A stretch of DNA of 64,000 nucleotides from Flammulina velutipes (taxonomy: Eukaryota > Basidiomycota > Agaricomycetes > Agaricales > Physalacriaceae): positions 2,418,001 through 2,482,000 of the forward strand of contig CM022371.1 of assembly GCA_011800155.1 (NCBI GenBank), read 5' to 3'. Shown piece by piece: positions 1 through 12,047 of the stretch. A program made the position numbers and the translations under genes. The notes under the pieces were generated by a model. The model saw only the letters and a program-made list of their open reading frames with translations, did not search any database and was not told the origin of the DNA. Within the stretch, counting starts at the first letter, position 1. The number at the start of each line of letters is the position of its first letter.

Positions 1-2237
1 AGTCCTTGGCTTGTACCTCGCGCCCCATGTACTTGTCTTGGGACACGTATGATTGCGTCGCGTTATTCCATACCTGCATACCGCACAGCCGTACCCCCAG
101 CGTTCGACTCGTCGTCCTATCGCACTTCTTCCTCTGCGACTTCTTCTTGGCCGACGTAGCGTCCATCCCATACTGTCGCGTCCCCATCTTCAGATCCATG
201 ACACACGGGCGTTTATGCCGTCCCGTCAGATCTTCCATCAAGATGAAGTGATTCTGTCGTGTAGGCTGCGAACGCATCTGGGGGACGCTGCGCGATCGAC
301 TGCGTCGCGAAGGTTGACAGCCATCCAGGTCGAAGACGCCCATCATGGCCTCCCGTTCCAGTGACTCGAGCTTTTCCGGCGACGCAATTACAGTCTCGCT
401 CTGCACGCGACGAATTGGCTGAGTGTTCTCCAGACGTAGTTTCTCCACTTGACTGAGAAGCTTCCTAGGACGGCGACGGCGACGCAGGTTGCTGACTCGT
501 GAATCTCCTTCGCCATCGGCATCTTCATCTCCCTCGTCCTCGGTAGCTCCCACCCAGCGCCCACCAGTACGCCGTCGGAAGCGTCGTAGAACCGTGCTGA
601 AGACATGGTCTTTAAGTTTGGTGTTGACAGTGGTGGAGCCAGTGCCATCAAACAGACGAGGCCGTTCTTCATCTGACGCTGCGCTCCTCCTTGCAGGCGA
701 TTCTGCGAGTTGCGGAGGTATAGAACGTAGAGAAACACGGGGAGAATTAGCTGGGGTCGGCGCCGAAACCAATGGACTCCTTGTTTTAGCAGGAATAGTT
801 ATGGCGCCGTCTGCGCCAAGGTCAGGACTGGATGCGGCGCCTCCGTTCAATTTCTGTCGTTGCATTTGCCGATGTGCATAGTTCGCCGGTGAGCTCTGAG
901 ACATTGAGCGATTGCGACCAGACTGAAGCAACCACTCGGGTACGATATGTCGGTTACGGTCCAGAACCACTTCGGGCATTTCTGCGTCGTCGCTATCGGT
1001 ATCGTCTCCATGCTTGGTCTCAAACGTACTGTGCGGTATATGGGAAGTAGCGGATTTGTAGAAGGGAGGTCGGGGAGTATTCCGAGGAGGTGATGAGGGT
1101 TTGGAGACGCGCCGGTAGCTCACGAGCATGACGCCCAGGTAGCGGGGAATGTAGGATAGTAATGGAGGGGCTTCTCGTTCGACTGCTTCGTAGAAAAGGT
1201 TTTCTCGAGAAACCAAGGGCTAGGAAATGTTAACAGATGACTCGTGCGGCTAGCACGAAACTCACCTTGCAAACAGCACGTTTCGTGAATTTGTAGATAG
1301 CACTATGCCCCCCTACTTGATTTCGAAATGGTTTGAGCGGTATGTGAGGAAGGGAGACGTCGAGATTGAAGTCATCGTCTTCGTTATCTTCGTCGACGTC
1401 GTCCTGATCGCGAGGCTCGTCGAGATATGAGTCATCGGGAACATGAAACGATGTGGTGGATGTGGTCGTCGTTGCGGAACCTGATTCCCAAGTAGATTCG
1501 TCGTCTGTTGACCAAGGAGATACAGTGAATATTTCTCTGTGTGGCGGCGGAGATTCTGAGGGCGGACTTGGTGCAGCATCGCGTTCTAGCCGTCGTCCGC
1601 GTCCCTCCATAACGCCTTTCCTCCAACTCGCCAAGTCCGCAAGCTTCGTATCTCGTCCACTCGACTTTCGTTGTCCAGACGAGCCCCCCACCGATCCACA
1701 TTCCGAACCTTCGTCCCGTTCCCTCGTCCGCACTCTCTGCAGAGCCGTCGAGCTCTTCTCCCTTCTCAACGCTGCCGTCTCTCGGTCAGGCCATTCTGAA
1801 CGCTTCACAAACTCGTACTTCTCTGCTACGTTTTCTGTGGGCTTGGACGACGGGCCGGCTTCTCCAGAGTCTTTGAACAGTCGTAAAGTCGCCGCCACTT
1901 TACGGCCGAGAGGAGGATGGACGTCAGAAGAACTCTCCGACCGCTGAAGGTGGGGCCGGAAGGGAGGTAATGTCATCGCTCGAGTAGTTTTGCGGTATAC
2001 TTCTGTTGTATACCCATCGTCGTCGTCGTCGGAAAATTCGCCGACTCTCGAGGACGCTCTTGCTCGTTTGAAGAAGGGCTTGGTCGCTGTATTCGTCGGT
2101 GATGAAGTAGGCGGGAACTGGTACTGTTTCGTTCCCATTCCAAAGCAAGCCAGATCGAAGGAAAATTCAAGAGAAATACTTCGGACGTCGTTCCCTATTA
2201 TAAAACTTCGATCCAAAGGTCCGCCATCTCCGATCAT
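1..2237 (-). CDS. KCS1: Inositol hexakisphosphate kinase (IP6K/KCS1), 3' end cut by window edge
   Basis: Makes inositol pyrophosphates by phosphorylating IP6. Exon 1 runs 2237-1266 and a 46-nt intron is 1220-1265. Exon 2 continues from 1219 off the left edge. The IPK block [20 protein letters not shown] ends exon 1, and the next exon opens [10 protein letters not shown]. Further on are [20 protein letters not shown] and then [12 protein letters not shown], which contain the family's PxxxDxKxG inositol-kinase signature. [16 protein letters not shown] follows, so both conserved halves of the N-lobe are present. The first ~300 residues are Ser/Asp-rich and low complexity, as in fungal Kcs1. I chose the ATG at 2237 because an in-frame TGA lies just upstream and no other ATG lies between. 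The C-terminal part, including the second catalytic region, is outside the window. Family call is very secure. Confidence 0.95.
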
Positions 2238-3133
2238 AGCTGACAAACCGCCACGTGTGGATTCACGCACGTTGCAAATTCATTCAACAAGTTGCCGACA
2301 ACAGGTCAACGTTGGTGGCCACCTACTTGGCCACTAGCAATGTTCTCTCATCCGTATCGATCCGTTGCTTCCACTGGAGACCGCGGTCCCTTTAGCTGCA
2401 TCTATACGAGGCTTTTTCCCACACCATGCACGGAAAAACACGCAGTCGTTGAGGGAATTAAATGACATTAATGTCTACTGGGATCCGTCACAAGATACCC
2501 CGGCCATGGGCTCGTCCTCTGAGCAGTGTCTTTTGCCTTGGCAACATGTATCGAATCAACCATCCACATCACCAGATGGCGGCCTCTGGTGAGGAGGAAA
2601 CAATCTTCGCTCACTGAGGGCTATACGGTCGTTGGTAATACTGAGTTCGGCTCCCAGTTATCTAACCCGAGCGCGCGCTCTATCGCTATACCTCGATCTC
2701 CTGTGCTCAACGCCATGCACTTACCAAGGTGAGATTTTTCATTTCGGGGTCAATGGCGGCGGCTGTCAGTAATCAGGCGACCAAAGTCCTGGCGCGCATA
2801 CTCCGTCCGTTGTTCGCTGATTGCGATATGATAGGCTCTTATCTATCATTGTTTTATCACAAGCCTTGTGATTCCAATGCAACCGCTTGACTTGGATACT
2901 TCGGTCGTGTCTAATCTTTGGCTCGGAAAATGGTCCAGTAAAACACATGGTACCGTGGGAAATACAAACAAGTCAAAATAACATATCCGGCATTATAAAG
3001 AACTTCGGATAGCCACCTGGACAGTCCCCTTTCTTTCTTTTACCTTCATACCTACAGGTAAAATCTCTTTTCTTATACTGTTTTCAGAGTTTAACATCTA
3101 GTCTTCAGGTGTCAATAACAGGACTTAGACATA
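2238..3133. other. Intergenic, divergent promoter region
   Basis: About 0.9 kb between KCS1 (minus) and the unknown plus-strand gene at 3134. No ORF with a recognisable product. The last ~120 bases before 3134 are pyrimidine-rich, as expected of a fungal 5' leader. Nothing else recognised. Confidence 0.5.
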
Positions 3134-4754
3134 ATGTTTCAGCCTGATCCCAGAACTTCAAGTTCACTTCATGACCATGGTGGATTTGAAAACTCCCTGG
3201 TCATTCAAACTATCTGGTCTACCAAAGAAAACCCTCACAAGAGGAGTCTATCCCACTCAAGCTTGGCAAAAAAACCCATTCCTTTGGATCCTACATCCTT
3301 CACAATAGGCCAAAGTTATGATACTCAGGAACTTGGCACTTCAAGCCCCTTCCATTATGTGCTTCCAACATTTATGTTGGAAGTGCATCATCCTCAACAA
3401 ATGGGTATCTTTGTTCCAGGAGGAAAAGAACAGACAATGAACAATCTGCGACAAACTTTGGAGCAATACAACATTCCACTGCCAAATACTGAGCCTGTCA
3501 TTTCTACACAGGACAATAATCTAGGTTTGTCTACTATATATCAACCTTGAACAAGAAACTAATTTTAGTGCTTCAGACCTTGCATATCCTGATGATGATG
3601 CTATGCTTCATACAGAGGAAGAAGAGCAAATAACTCCTCAGTCTTTTGCCCCTCTGGCCTCTCCAGCATTGTCATTTCAAACGGATGAAGGATTTTGTTC
3701 CGCAACACCATCACCGGAAATACCCGAGACATCAGTCCGGTTCACAACCAATCAAAAAACAGACAAGCCTGGTGGCTTGTCTTGTACACAAGCTCCCTCC
3801 TCTTTGTCTCAACAGTTATCTTCCAAACCTCCTATCAGGAATGAAGAAGAGAGACAAAAACCACCCCAACCTGTATTCCCCCTCTCCAACCCCAAGGCAC
3901 CCTTCAAACAGACCTCACCTGGCTGTTCATCCCAAAACCCACCTGACATCCCCCGAGCCCGCTATTACCATGCCCGCATATCAAAGCGCAAAGTGCCCCC
4001 TAGCCACCCAGGTAGTCCGCAACCTGACTTTAAACGGTCAAAACCCAATCCGGCTTCTGTCCCACAACCTAGCTTGGAGGCTGGGTCATCCCGTATTACA
4101 AGCACTACCATACCCGGAGAAGGAAAGGGCATATCTGACAGACCTTCAAAGTCTGTTAGGATTGACCCTTTCATCCAAATCCATACAATCCCCCGGATCC
4201 CATCACCATGCAACACACCTTCCCCCCTCCCTCCCGTAACCCCACTTGCCTCAGAGGCTGTGACTCTTGCAACCGAACCCCCAATTGCGGTCCTCCAAGA
4301 AAGTGATGATGGCTTTGTCACAGAAATGTCCCACCTGGACCTCACGTCGCACCCTCCTCCTCCAAGCACCGCCACAGATGATGACTCGGCTTCGGTCGAT
4401 GAACTAGCTAACGATGCACCGCCGCCGCCACCACAGCGACGCCAGTCCAAAATCCTGCAAAGCGTACGAAGCTGGACGCAACAGCTGAGTGGCATCGCTG
4501 AGGCTGGGATGGCCGGGAAGGTGAAGGAACAGCAACGGAGCTCGCTGTCGAGAGTGCTTCCCGTAATTCGAACAGCGTGCAAAAACTCGTTGATCACTGT
4601 GGAGATGCTGGATCTGACGGGTTTGGACGAGGCGGTTGTGAAGTTCGCGGATAAGCGTAAGAGTGTACAGTCAATGGATGGGACAACGGTCGATGTCGCA
4701 AAGAAGATTGGGACGTATTTCGCGTCTTTGCGGGCGGCAGCTGCAGAAAAATAA
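3134..4754 (+). CDS. Unrecognised proline/serine-rich protein, probably one gene interrupted once
   Basis: I do not recognise this protein. Two adjacent open frames (3134-3550 and 3603-4754) fit one gene. Joining 3134-3524 to 3556-4754 gives a seamless acidic passage (DNNLETNFSASDLAYPDDD), but the implied intron would be only 31 nt. An alternative is a 40-nt intron at 3529-3568 with a weak GTCTAC donor. The product is about 520 residues: a disordered Pro/Ser/Thr-rich N-terminal two-thirds, a poly-Pro stretch near residue 420, and a C-terminal ~100-residue segment (SKILQSVRSWTQQLSG onward) that looks helical and may be the only folded part. The first half uses AT-richer codons than the C-terminal part. 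It is convergent with the forkhead gene downstream. It could be a lineage-specific gene or a domesticated element remnant; I have no evidence for either. Confidence 0.55.
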
Positions 4755-5156
4755 ATTTTTATGTCTCCATGTAACATCAATATCTTCAATTATGATTACC
4801 ATGCCCCACGACGACGTGCGAGTAAGTGGAAAAGAAACAGTCCAAGGCGAGCTCGAGCTGTTGAAGGGTGATGGTGGAGAGTAGGAAAGAGCAGGGTGAT
4901 GCACCGCCCATGCACCGCCGCCGTAACCTCCACATATACCACTGGCACAGCAACCTCATACACCGCAACAAATACTCCAGAGAATGGCCAAGTCTATATG
5001 AATGCAAAGTAATACAAGGATGATGCGTGTAAGTCTTAGAATGTACATCGTGAAACAGAATAGCGAAATGCGTCAAGAATATAATGTATGTCATCCACTG
5101 TAAGAACCTGAACCCATATAGAAATAGAATTATCGAACGATAGACGCCTCGGGCTA
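4755..5156. other. Intergenic, convergent 3' ends
   Basis: About 400 bp between the stop codons of the plus-strand unknown gene and the minus-strand forkhead gene. It should hold both 3' untranslated regions. Nothing else seen. Confidence 0.5.
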
Positions 5157-7290
5157 TCACTGAGATCCAGTCGAAGCCAGCTTGCGCTTCTTCGCAGCGG
5201 GTTCCTCACCGTCAGAGTCTTCGATATTGATTATCGCGTCCTCATTCAGAGGAAGAGGAGGTGGTGCGGCCGCGTTATTCGTGGTAGCGGTAGGTGAACG
5301 AGCAGGCAACGGGGCCGTCGTGAATGGCGCGTCGCCCGGCTCCTTTCTCTTGACACCTCCCCCAAGCTTCCCACCACGACCACGAGCCTTCGCACTCTTT
5401 CTCGCCTTCCTACGTTCCTTCAAGACACGTACCATATGCCCCGTCAGAACGTCCAGTGCTTGTCGAGCGCCCATCTTCTCTAGATCCGCAATGATAGCTG
5501 GGGTCAGGTCACTAAAGACATTAGGATCGAGGACAAGTTTGCGCTCGTGCAAGACCATGTAGCCCTCCCGTGAGGAATTGTTAGGGTGGGACGGTGAATA
5601 GTCGGGATGCGACGGGGGAATTGGACCTAAAACAATGGGGATAGGGACGTCGGGAAATGCAGATGTCGGCGCAGCATTGGCGGTAGGCGCCGGAGTAGTA
5701 GTTGAGGGAGAAGCTTGCGATGGAGGGGGCGGACTCGTAGCCTGGGTCGGTAGAACGGGAACCTTGGAGTGTACACGCCAGTTGGACTGCGTTAATGCGG
5801 CGTAGGGATTCGGTCCACTGATAGGAGTCCCAGAATATGTCGACGTGACGCTAGTCGAGGCGATAGCGGGATGGCGATACGATAGAACACTCGCTGACAT
5901 GGGTGCAACAGGAACAGCAGTAGGCGGCGTAATCACTGGAACTGGAGCGGGCGTTGGTACAGGAGGAGACGCAACACTGGCGGACGGCACTTTAGGAGGA
6001 AGGGGACGAGGAGTCGAAGTCAATAGTGGAGGCGGGGCCCCTTTGGATTCACTTTTGGCGCTTCGTTTGAAGGGAGGCTCAGAAAGAGGTGTGCCCTTCT
6101 CTTTCTTTTTCCCCTTCGTGCCAGAAGACACCGCCTGTTGTTGGCTCTTCGCTTCCTGTTCCTCTATTATATGCTGATGTTCTTCGTCAAGAGACCAAAA
6201 GAAGCCTTTGCCTCTGTCGCCTCCGCATCTTTCCAGTTTCTTGAACGCTCTGCTGGATGACAGATTATGACGGATGGAGCTCTGTGACGGGATTAGTGAC
6301 GTGAAAGTACTGAATCGACAAAACTTACCATCCAGGCGCTGCCAGAGTCGGTATAACGGTAGTATTCGAATTCATTCATAATCCAAGCGCATATCTCCTG
6401 CAGCGTCGCCTTGTTATTAAGAGCCTTGATAGCACGGTATATTAGTTGTGAATAGGTGAAAGTTGGTTTCGGGGGTATCTGCTCTGGCCGTGGTTTCTCT
6501 TCTGGTTCCGCCGCAGGGGGAGGGGCAGCAATGTCGCTCTTCTTGCGTTTCTTGTTCTTTGTAGATCGAGATATAGAGTTTGAGTTGGGCAGCTGTGGCT
6601 CTGTCGGCGGAGGGGGAAGCTTTGTGAGGCGCGGAGGAGATGGTAAACGCGGGGGAGGCAGAGGCTTGAATTCGTCCATAAGGGGAGGCGACCGCGAGGG
6701 TTGTGAAGAAGGCGGGGAGAAGGAAGTGATATCGAGCGATGGCGATCTCTTCCTGCGACCGCCGGAAGATGAATGGGAGCTGGGAGACGGCGTGTCATCT
6801 GGCGGAGGTGGCGGTGGCGGAAGCACAAATTCGAATGTACGGGATGCTATCTGGATTTGTGACCTATCAACAACAGTCAGCCTCGTGCTTGCAACTCATT
6901 TCATTTTAAAGCATACCGCTCGCCGAGAGGTGCCCTGCTTCCGCTGCCGGACCATACGCCGTCGACCCAAGCGCCATTGCGCCCAATGACAGCAAGCACG
7001 AACCGGTCTTGTTCCGAGTCATACTCTATCTTGGCGTGCAGTCGGGAGACGCTCTTGAGGGCTCCCAGATCGACATCGACCGGTGCATTGTCGGCAGGGT
7101 TGGAAGAGGATGTTGACGCATTCTGAGAGGGACTACAGCGCCGTCCGATGGTAACAGAGAGCGTTTGGATGTAGAAGGTAAAATGGGGAAAGACCAGGGA
7201 ATAATAGGCAGAAATCTTCTTCGACGCAGCCGTCTTGTCGTGCTCCTTGGCAGTCGTGCTAGTCGAAGCAAAGGCATTATCCGCAATCAT
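5157..7290 (-). CDS. FHL1: FHA-forkhead transcription factor, Fhl1 type
   Basis: Transcription factor. In yeasts Fhl1 drives ribosomal-protein genes. Exons are 7290-6917, 6863-6329 and 6281-5157, giving 2034 nt and a 677-aa product. The FHA domain is near residues 25-140: AYYSLVFPHFTFYIQTLSVT then IGRR, SRLHAKIEYD and GRNGAWVDG, followed across intron 1 by SQIQIASRTFEFVL. The forkhead domain is near residues 255-335: KPTFTYSQLIYRAIKAL, then across intron 2 SSIRHNLSSSRAFKKLE and KGFFWSLDEEHQ. Flanks are Pro-rich and the tail has a basic KKRK stretch. The FHA-then-forkhead order is the Fhl1/Fkh arrangement. The tyrosine-rich FHA start and the S-S-S in the recognition region favour Fhl1. I took the first in-frame ATG after an upstream TAA. 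The gene is divergent from MTP1 over ~150 bp. Confidence 0.88.
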
Positions 7291-7384
7291 TTCCAGGTCG
7301 TCGTCAGTATCGTCGGCGGCAGCAGCGGTGATGGAGTCGGGCAACCAGCAAAGCGGTTTTGTTTACATACGTTCCAGGTCACGC

Positions 7385-7428
7385 CACGTGATGAAAGACA
7401 AAATGCTCGCGCCCCTGAGCGCCACGTG
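7385..7428. promoter_or_regulatory. Two CACGTG boxes in the FHL1/MTP1 divergent promoter
   Basis: CACGTG occurs at 7385-7390 and again at 7423-7428, inside the 152-bp gap between two divergent start codons. This hexamer is the classic bHLH (E-box) site. No binding data; role is inferred from position. Confidence 0.35.
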
Positions 7429-7442
7429 CGGCTCATTACTAG

Positions 7443-8159
7443 ATGTCTACAGAAACCACCACCGAATACATCGAGAAGGAAATAGACGAGCTCGTCGACA
7501 AGGACGTCGACTCTGTAGACTCGGATATCCGCTACTTTGCTTATGGTGCACGTCTGAGGACTGCGTTACGTGCCGGGACTCGGTACATCGCATACGTACG
7601 TCTTTCTCCGAGTAATAATTCCTTCTCAGAATTCACCCAACGGCACACAGACAAGCGATGTCGGCGAAGCTTTCAGACCTGTAGTTCCCCCATGGGCGGT
7701 TACTGCAGCATATGGTGTATCATGGTTATATCTCACCGGAGATGTTGCCTACGAATCCTATAAAGCACATAGACGTGGTCCGACAGCTGTGGAGGCCGAA
7801 TACATGTCGGAGACAAGTAGGATCAGTCTTGTTGCCGTTCAACGCGCGGCGTTCCAATCCATTGCGTCAATGTAAGTCACCACTCTAATTCCTAATCTTA
7901 TCAGCCTGTTGACGTATCGTGTAGGGCCTTACCAGCGCTCACTATCCATACCGCTGTTAATCAGGCCAAGAAGGCATTCACAAACACAAAGAATGTGAGA
8001 CTAAAGACATGGGGACCAACTGCAACCGGTCTCGCCATCGTACCCGCTCTTCCTTTCCTGTTCGATCATCCAGTCGAGGTGGCGACAGAACATGCGTTCG
8101 ATTGGTTGAGGGAGCAGTGGATACAGAAGAAGGAAAGTGATAGCTCCAAGGACCTGTAA
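7443..8159 (+). CDS. Mitochondrial fission process protein 1 (MTP18/MTFP1 family)
   Basis: Inner mitochondrial membrane protein. The animal member promotes mitochondrial division. Exons are 7443-7595, 7651-7871 and 7925-8159 (609 nt, 202 aa). The family core is clear: RYIAY joined across intron 1 to TSDVGEAFRPVVPPWAVTAA, then YGVSWLYLTGDVAYESYKA. Two further hydrophobic stretches follow, including MALPALTIHTAV and TGLAIVPALPFLFDHPVE. The N-terminus is acidic, with no obvious presequence. Length matches the family. The next gene (HEI10) is convergent, with stop codons about 300 bp apart. Confidence 0.9.
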
Positions 8160-8459
8160 TTAATCCATGCTCGTACTGTAGAACGTACATGCTGTAGTCA
8201 GCTATCATCCTACGTAGTGCGTAATTGACGCGATTGCATACGACGAACACTTAGTAGAAATATACACAATTCAATCAATAAACAATACTTATGCTAAGGA
8301 ATTACTTTCGTAAGTCCGTCCATTCAGAATCCACCAGTCCCAATGATGTGCCACCAAAACTACCTCATCCCCGAAGCTCCTACACCTGCAGGTCTGAATG
8401 TCCCGGAGCGTTTGTTCCCCGCAGCTGGCGGGAAAACTAAAAGATATCACTTGAGGACC
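8160..8459. other. Intergenic, convergent 3' ends
   Basis: 300 bp between the MTP1 and HEI10 stop codons. Contains AATAAA at 8277-8282 (+ strand), a possible poly(A) signal for MTP1. Nothing else seen. Confidence 0.45.
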
Positions 8460-10167
8460 TCAAGAAGTGATCATGACCATACCTCTTTGCCCTTGCCCTT
8501 GCCCTTGCCGAGTAGGCTGCTGCCCCCATCCACCCCCAGAAGACCGTCGTTGCCCGCCTCCACTTCGCGGTCCAAGTATGTTCTCGACTTCGCGAGTGCT
8601 GCTCGTATCGGAAACATTGCCGGAGCGATATCCTTGGGGTACTGACTGCCGATGAATTTGCCCCGGTTGGCGACGCTGAACTTGCTGTGCGGCCCAATTT
8701 CCATTACGATTCACAAGTGGCGTGCGTTGGATCTGAGAGAGAACGTAAGCCCACGATCGAACATGAAATTAAAGACGGACACCGTTCGCTTCCATCCCAC
8801 CAACCACAGCGCCCACGTCCATCGGCATCGAGTTCATATTCATTGCCATATTCGCATGACCTATGTTACCCGCTCCCGTAACCATCATTCCCGAGTTGTG
8901 GTGTGTGCCCGTGTTCACGTTCATGTTCCCGCCAAACGTGCGTCGAGAGTCTTCGAACGAGGAGGACTTTGCTAATGGCACGTCATCCATCCCTCTGTTG
9001 CTGCCACCTGCGGGTACGACACCAAGCAAAGCCTTCCGTTTCATCTTATCGTGTTGAGCCTGTTTAACACCGCATCGCTTAGCTGTTCGCCTATCCCAGG
9101 GGAAGAGGTTGCCGAACCTTGAGTTTTTGGTACTCTCGATCCCGATCCTTGGAACCCTCCTGTAAATCACGAACTTTGCGGCGCTCTATCTCGACGTCGC
9201 GTTCAAGATCTAGAAGAAAATGCAAGCAGTATAGTCTGTAAATTGTTAAAAGGGTGAAAATATCCGTACCTGCAATCTTGTTATTCAAGATAGAAATTTC
9301 GTTATTTGCTGTAAACCCGTCAATTGCTGCGTATCCGTGTCATGCTAGGGGCTAGAGACCTTCTCGAACGACGCTATCCAGCTGTTTCTGAGACTGGTTG
9401 TTCTTGTCAGTTAAGTTGCGAACCACAGCCTGTTGGAATGAGCTTCGGGCGAGTTATCAGATGAGGCGACGTCGAAAGCTTCTAGGCGGACCTCTCTTGG
9501 TAGATCTGGTATTGCCAAAAGGATATGGCGCGAGAGCAGATTTCAAGAATGATAGAAGGTGCGAGACCAGATAGCACAGACTGATAGTATTCGAGTCCTT
9601 GAGTCGATTACGATCGAAAGATTTCGGGGGCATACGCACTGTCTTGTAATCGTTCGTAGGATGCAAAGAACAGACCTCGAGTAATGATGAGCAAACGGAG
9701 GGCTGGAAAGCCGGAGAGGAGGTACCACTACGTCGTCTCTGCGTTCGCACAGTAGATTAGGACGTCGACGATGGAAGCAGATTGATTGGGACAGACGCTT
9801 CGGTTAAGGACGCTTCACATGCTATGCAACAGTGTAAGCCCTAGGAAAGATAACAAGATATGGGCACGCACCAGGGCAGAGGCGAGCCACGTTAAAGAGC
9901 TCGTTCGCACACTCCACTGACACCACCGTTCAAATTTGATCCATCCACACGAGCAGTTGTAGCAACGCACCGCAAAATATATGCGAGCCTTATCATCACT
10001 GTAAGCATCTCTAGAGGTGGTAGATCGTCGTGAACAGCTCACATGTTGTCTGTCCGATGATTAGAGCGAAACGTCTAGGTCACAAAGTCGACAATGCTCA
10101 CAACGACAGCCTTATCCGTAAGTGTTTTGCGACACGTCAGACGGTTACATTTGAGATCAGTATCCAT
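8460..10167 (-). CDS. HEI10: HEI10/CCNB1IP1-type RING E3 ligase (meiotic crossover factor)
   Basis: SUMO/ubiquitin E3 that marks crossover sites on meiotic chromosomes. Exons 1-4 are tiny: 10167-10102, 10049-10043 (7 nt), 9988-9971 (18 nt) and 9916-9872; exon 5 starts at 9821. Joined, they read MDTDLKCNRLTCRKTL, then DKAVVTTCSHIFCVECANEL and LCPACEASLTEA. That is a complete C3HC4 RING with ligands C7, C12, C25, H27, C30, C33, C44 and C47. Next comes the diagnostic HPTNDYKTSVLSGLAP, SIILEICSRAISFWQYQIYQ, then a coiled coil (LERDVEIERRKVRDLQEGSK, DREYQKLK) and KMKRKALLG. The tail is Gly/Gln/Arg-rich, as in other Hei10 proteins. Boundaries between 9790 and 8715 are approximate. The reading depends on correct splicing of the 7-nt exon. 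Confidence 0.88.
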
Positions 10168-10432
10168 TCACCACGGCATCCAGAGGCTGGAATATCCAAG
10201 AAAGATTAAAGAGATGATGGTACAAAGGCAAGATGCACCGTCACGTGAACGCGTTGGCGCCACAGATTTGCGTGACACAGACGATGTGACCGTCCAGGAT
10301 GTCACCACACGCGTTACTTCATTCTCAAGAAGACTGGTATTATAGATACGCATTATATGAGTGGGTAATGGTACACAGAGCGAGGAATGTTACAGTACAA
10401 TAATGATATCGCTACTAATTCCACTGCTTCAT

Positions 10433-11966
10433 CTACAACATCGCGACGCCCAGTGCCAAAGGAATAGAGCTGATACTACTGGGTGGTATCATTCCAACCT
10501 CAGTCACGACCGCAGTGATGCACGTCGGAGGAGTAACGTCATACAACGGGCTCAACACTTCTAATGAGAGGTTGGGTTGAAGTCCGTGAGGTGAGAATTT
10601 TGAAGGTGCTGCATGTAGAGTCAGTCTCAGTCGTCAAACAAAACAGTGGACATGGCTAACCCAATTCGTTCTTGCCAAAGCCGTCCAGCATGACGTTTTC
10701 ACTGTACTTGTACGTCTCGCAGGACACGACGACAGGGATACCGTGAGCTTTGGCCATCATGGCTACGAGTGCAGTTCCCGCTCGAGAGTACACGGCACCG
10801 TTGGAATGTAACGAATGGGCACCCACAAACACAGTCGTAGCTTCCGTGATGACGGATGGGAGGGCAGACAGGAGGGCGTATGTACAAGGTATAGGTGGGT
10901 CAACAGCAGTGAGAGCTTTGAGTAATGTTTTCCCTTCGTTCAGTGGCCGGGAGTCGATGACAATGACAGAGAATCGTTTCCCATCCGCATGTGCACCTAG
11001 GAGTATTTTCTGGACCAAAGATGATCTAGAATAAGACAAACTAGGTCAAAATACACCTCTGACGAAAGGAAAATGCGCACCGAGCGTAGGTGAGGATGAC
11101 ATCCCCGTCTTTGATTTTCTGGCCAGCCAAATCCTGGATAACCTCGTCTGCGATGATGATTCTGTCGCGGATATAGTTATCGATTTCTTGACAAAGCGCG
11201 TCTTTGGCCTAGAATAACACGCATGCGATTGAATAAACACGAAGCGATAGTACCGCAAGTCACATACATCCTGTTCCGGTAAATCGATGTCGGATCCACT
11301 AATGTAGAGCTTGAGCTGTCTGATAGCATTTCCCATCGTCACCGACATGGGTCTGGCAGACACAAGATATGTGATCTGAGGCGATATGTGTGTCATCAAA
11401 TGGCGGGAGAGGGTATTATTCTGTGGCGTTGTGTAGTCTTGGATAACCTGCGAACAAATTGTTAGACAAAACGGATTGAAGAAACGATGAGAACGCACTA
11501 TTTTGAACGCAGACAATGTCGCGATGCAGCGTGCATTGGCGCCGCATATTTTGAACTCGGAGAACAAGAGTCCCAATCGGATGATCGCAGGATGTATGTC
11601 GCCCTTGACGCCTGTTCCGAGTGATTTTGGGACGCCGAAATGCGAGAATATGCGCAGTCCACGCGACTTTTGGCCAGATAGATCTTCTACGGCGGTGGAG
11701 GTTTGGGCACCGGATGATGACTCTTTGGCTTTGGAGGAGTCTGCGGGCTGTGTTTTCTTCTGAGCGGCGACTGCCTTTGCTTTGGATGCAGAAGGAGTAG
11801 AAGGCCCGCCTTGTTGTTGCTTTTGGCCTAGCTTGGCGGCGCGTTGTCGTTCCTGCAGCTCTCTCCGTTCCGCTTTCGACATGGATTTTTGAGATGGCTG
11901 AGTTGGAGGAGCGGATGGCTTGGAGCCAGACGGTGTAGGCTGCTCTTTGATTATTGCAGCTGCCAT
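10433..11966 (-). CDS. GCD2: Translation initiation factor eIF2B delta subunit
   Basis: Regulatory subunit of the guanine-exchange factor that reloads eIF2 with GTP. It senses eIF2 phosphorylation. Exons are 11966-11499, 11447-11268, 11208-11081, 11025-10661 and 10608-10433. They sum to 1317 nt (438 aa), an exact multiple of three. The N-terminus is Lys/Gln/Ser-rich (KAERRELQERQRAAKLGQ). The Rossmann-like eIF2B domain includes ARPMSVTMGNAIRQLK, GDVILTYARSSLVQKILLGA, FSVIVIDSRPLNEGKTLLKA and FVGAHSLHSNGAVYSRAGTA. It ends with LYDVTPPTCITAVVTEVGMI, PPSSI, the delta-subunit signature. The gene is divergent from RAT1 across 195 bp. Confidence 0.95.
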
Positions 11967-12041
11967 GGCGAAGAGTCGAACGAACGATGTGTGGTGAGAG
12001 TTAGAGTTGGTTCTTTCGAGTCATATCTCTTGAATGGCTCC

Positions 12042-12047
12042 CACGTG
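12042..12047. promoter_or_regulatory. CACGTG box between eIF2B delta and RAT1
   Basis: A CACGTG hexamer lies in the 195-bp gap between two divergent start codons, 76 bp from the minus-strand ATG and 114 bp from the plus-strand ATG. Could serve either gene; no direct evidence. Confidence 0.3.

Noticed and set aside
3965..4789. 274-aa minus-strand frame
   Set aside because: Antisense to the Pro-rich unknown gene; no start context, introns or motif.
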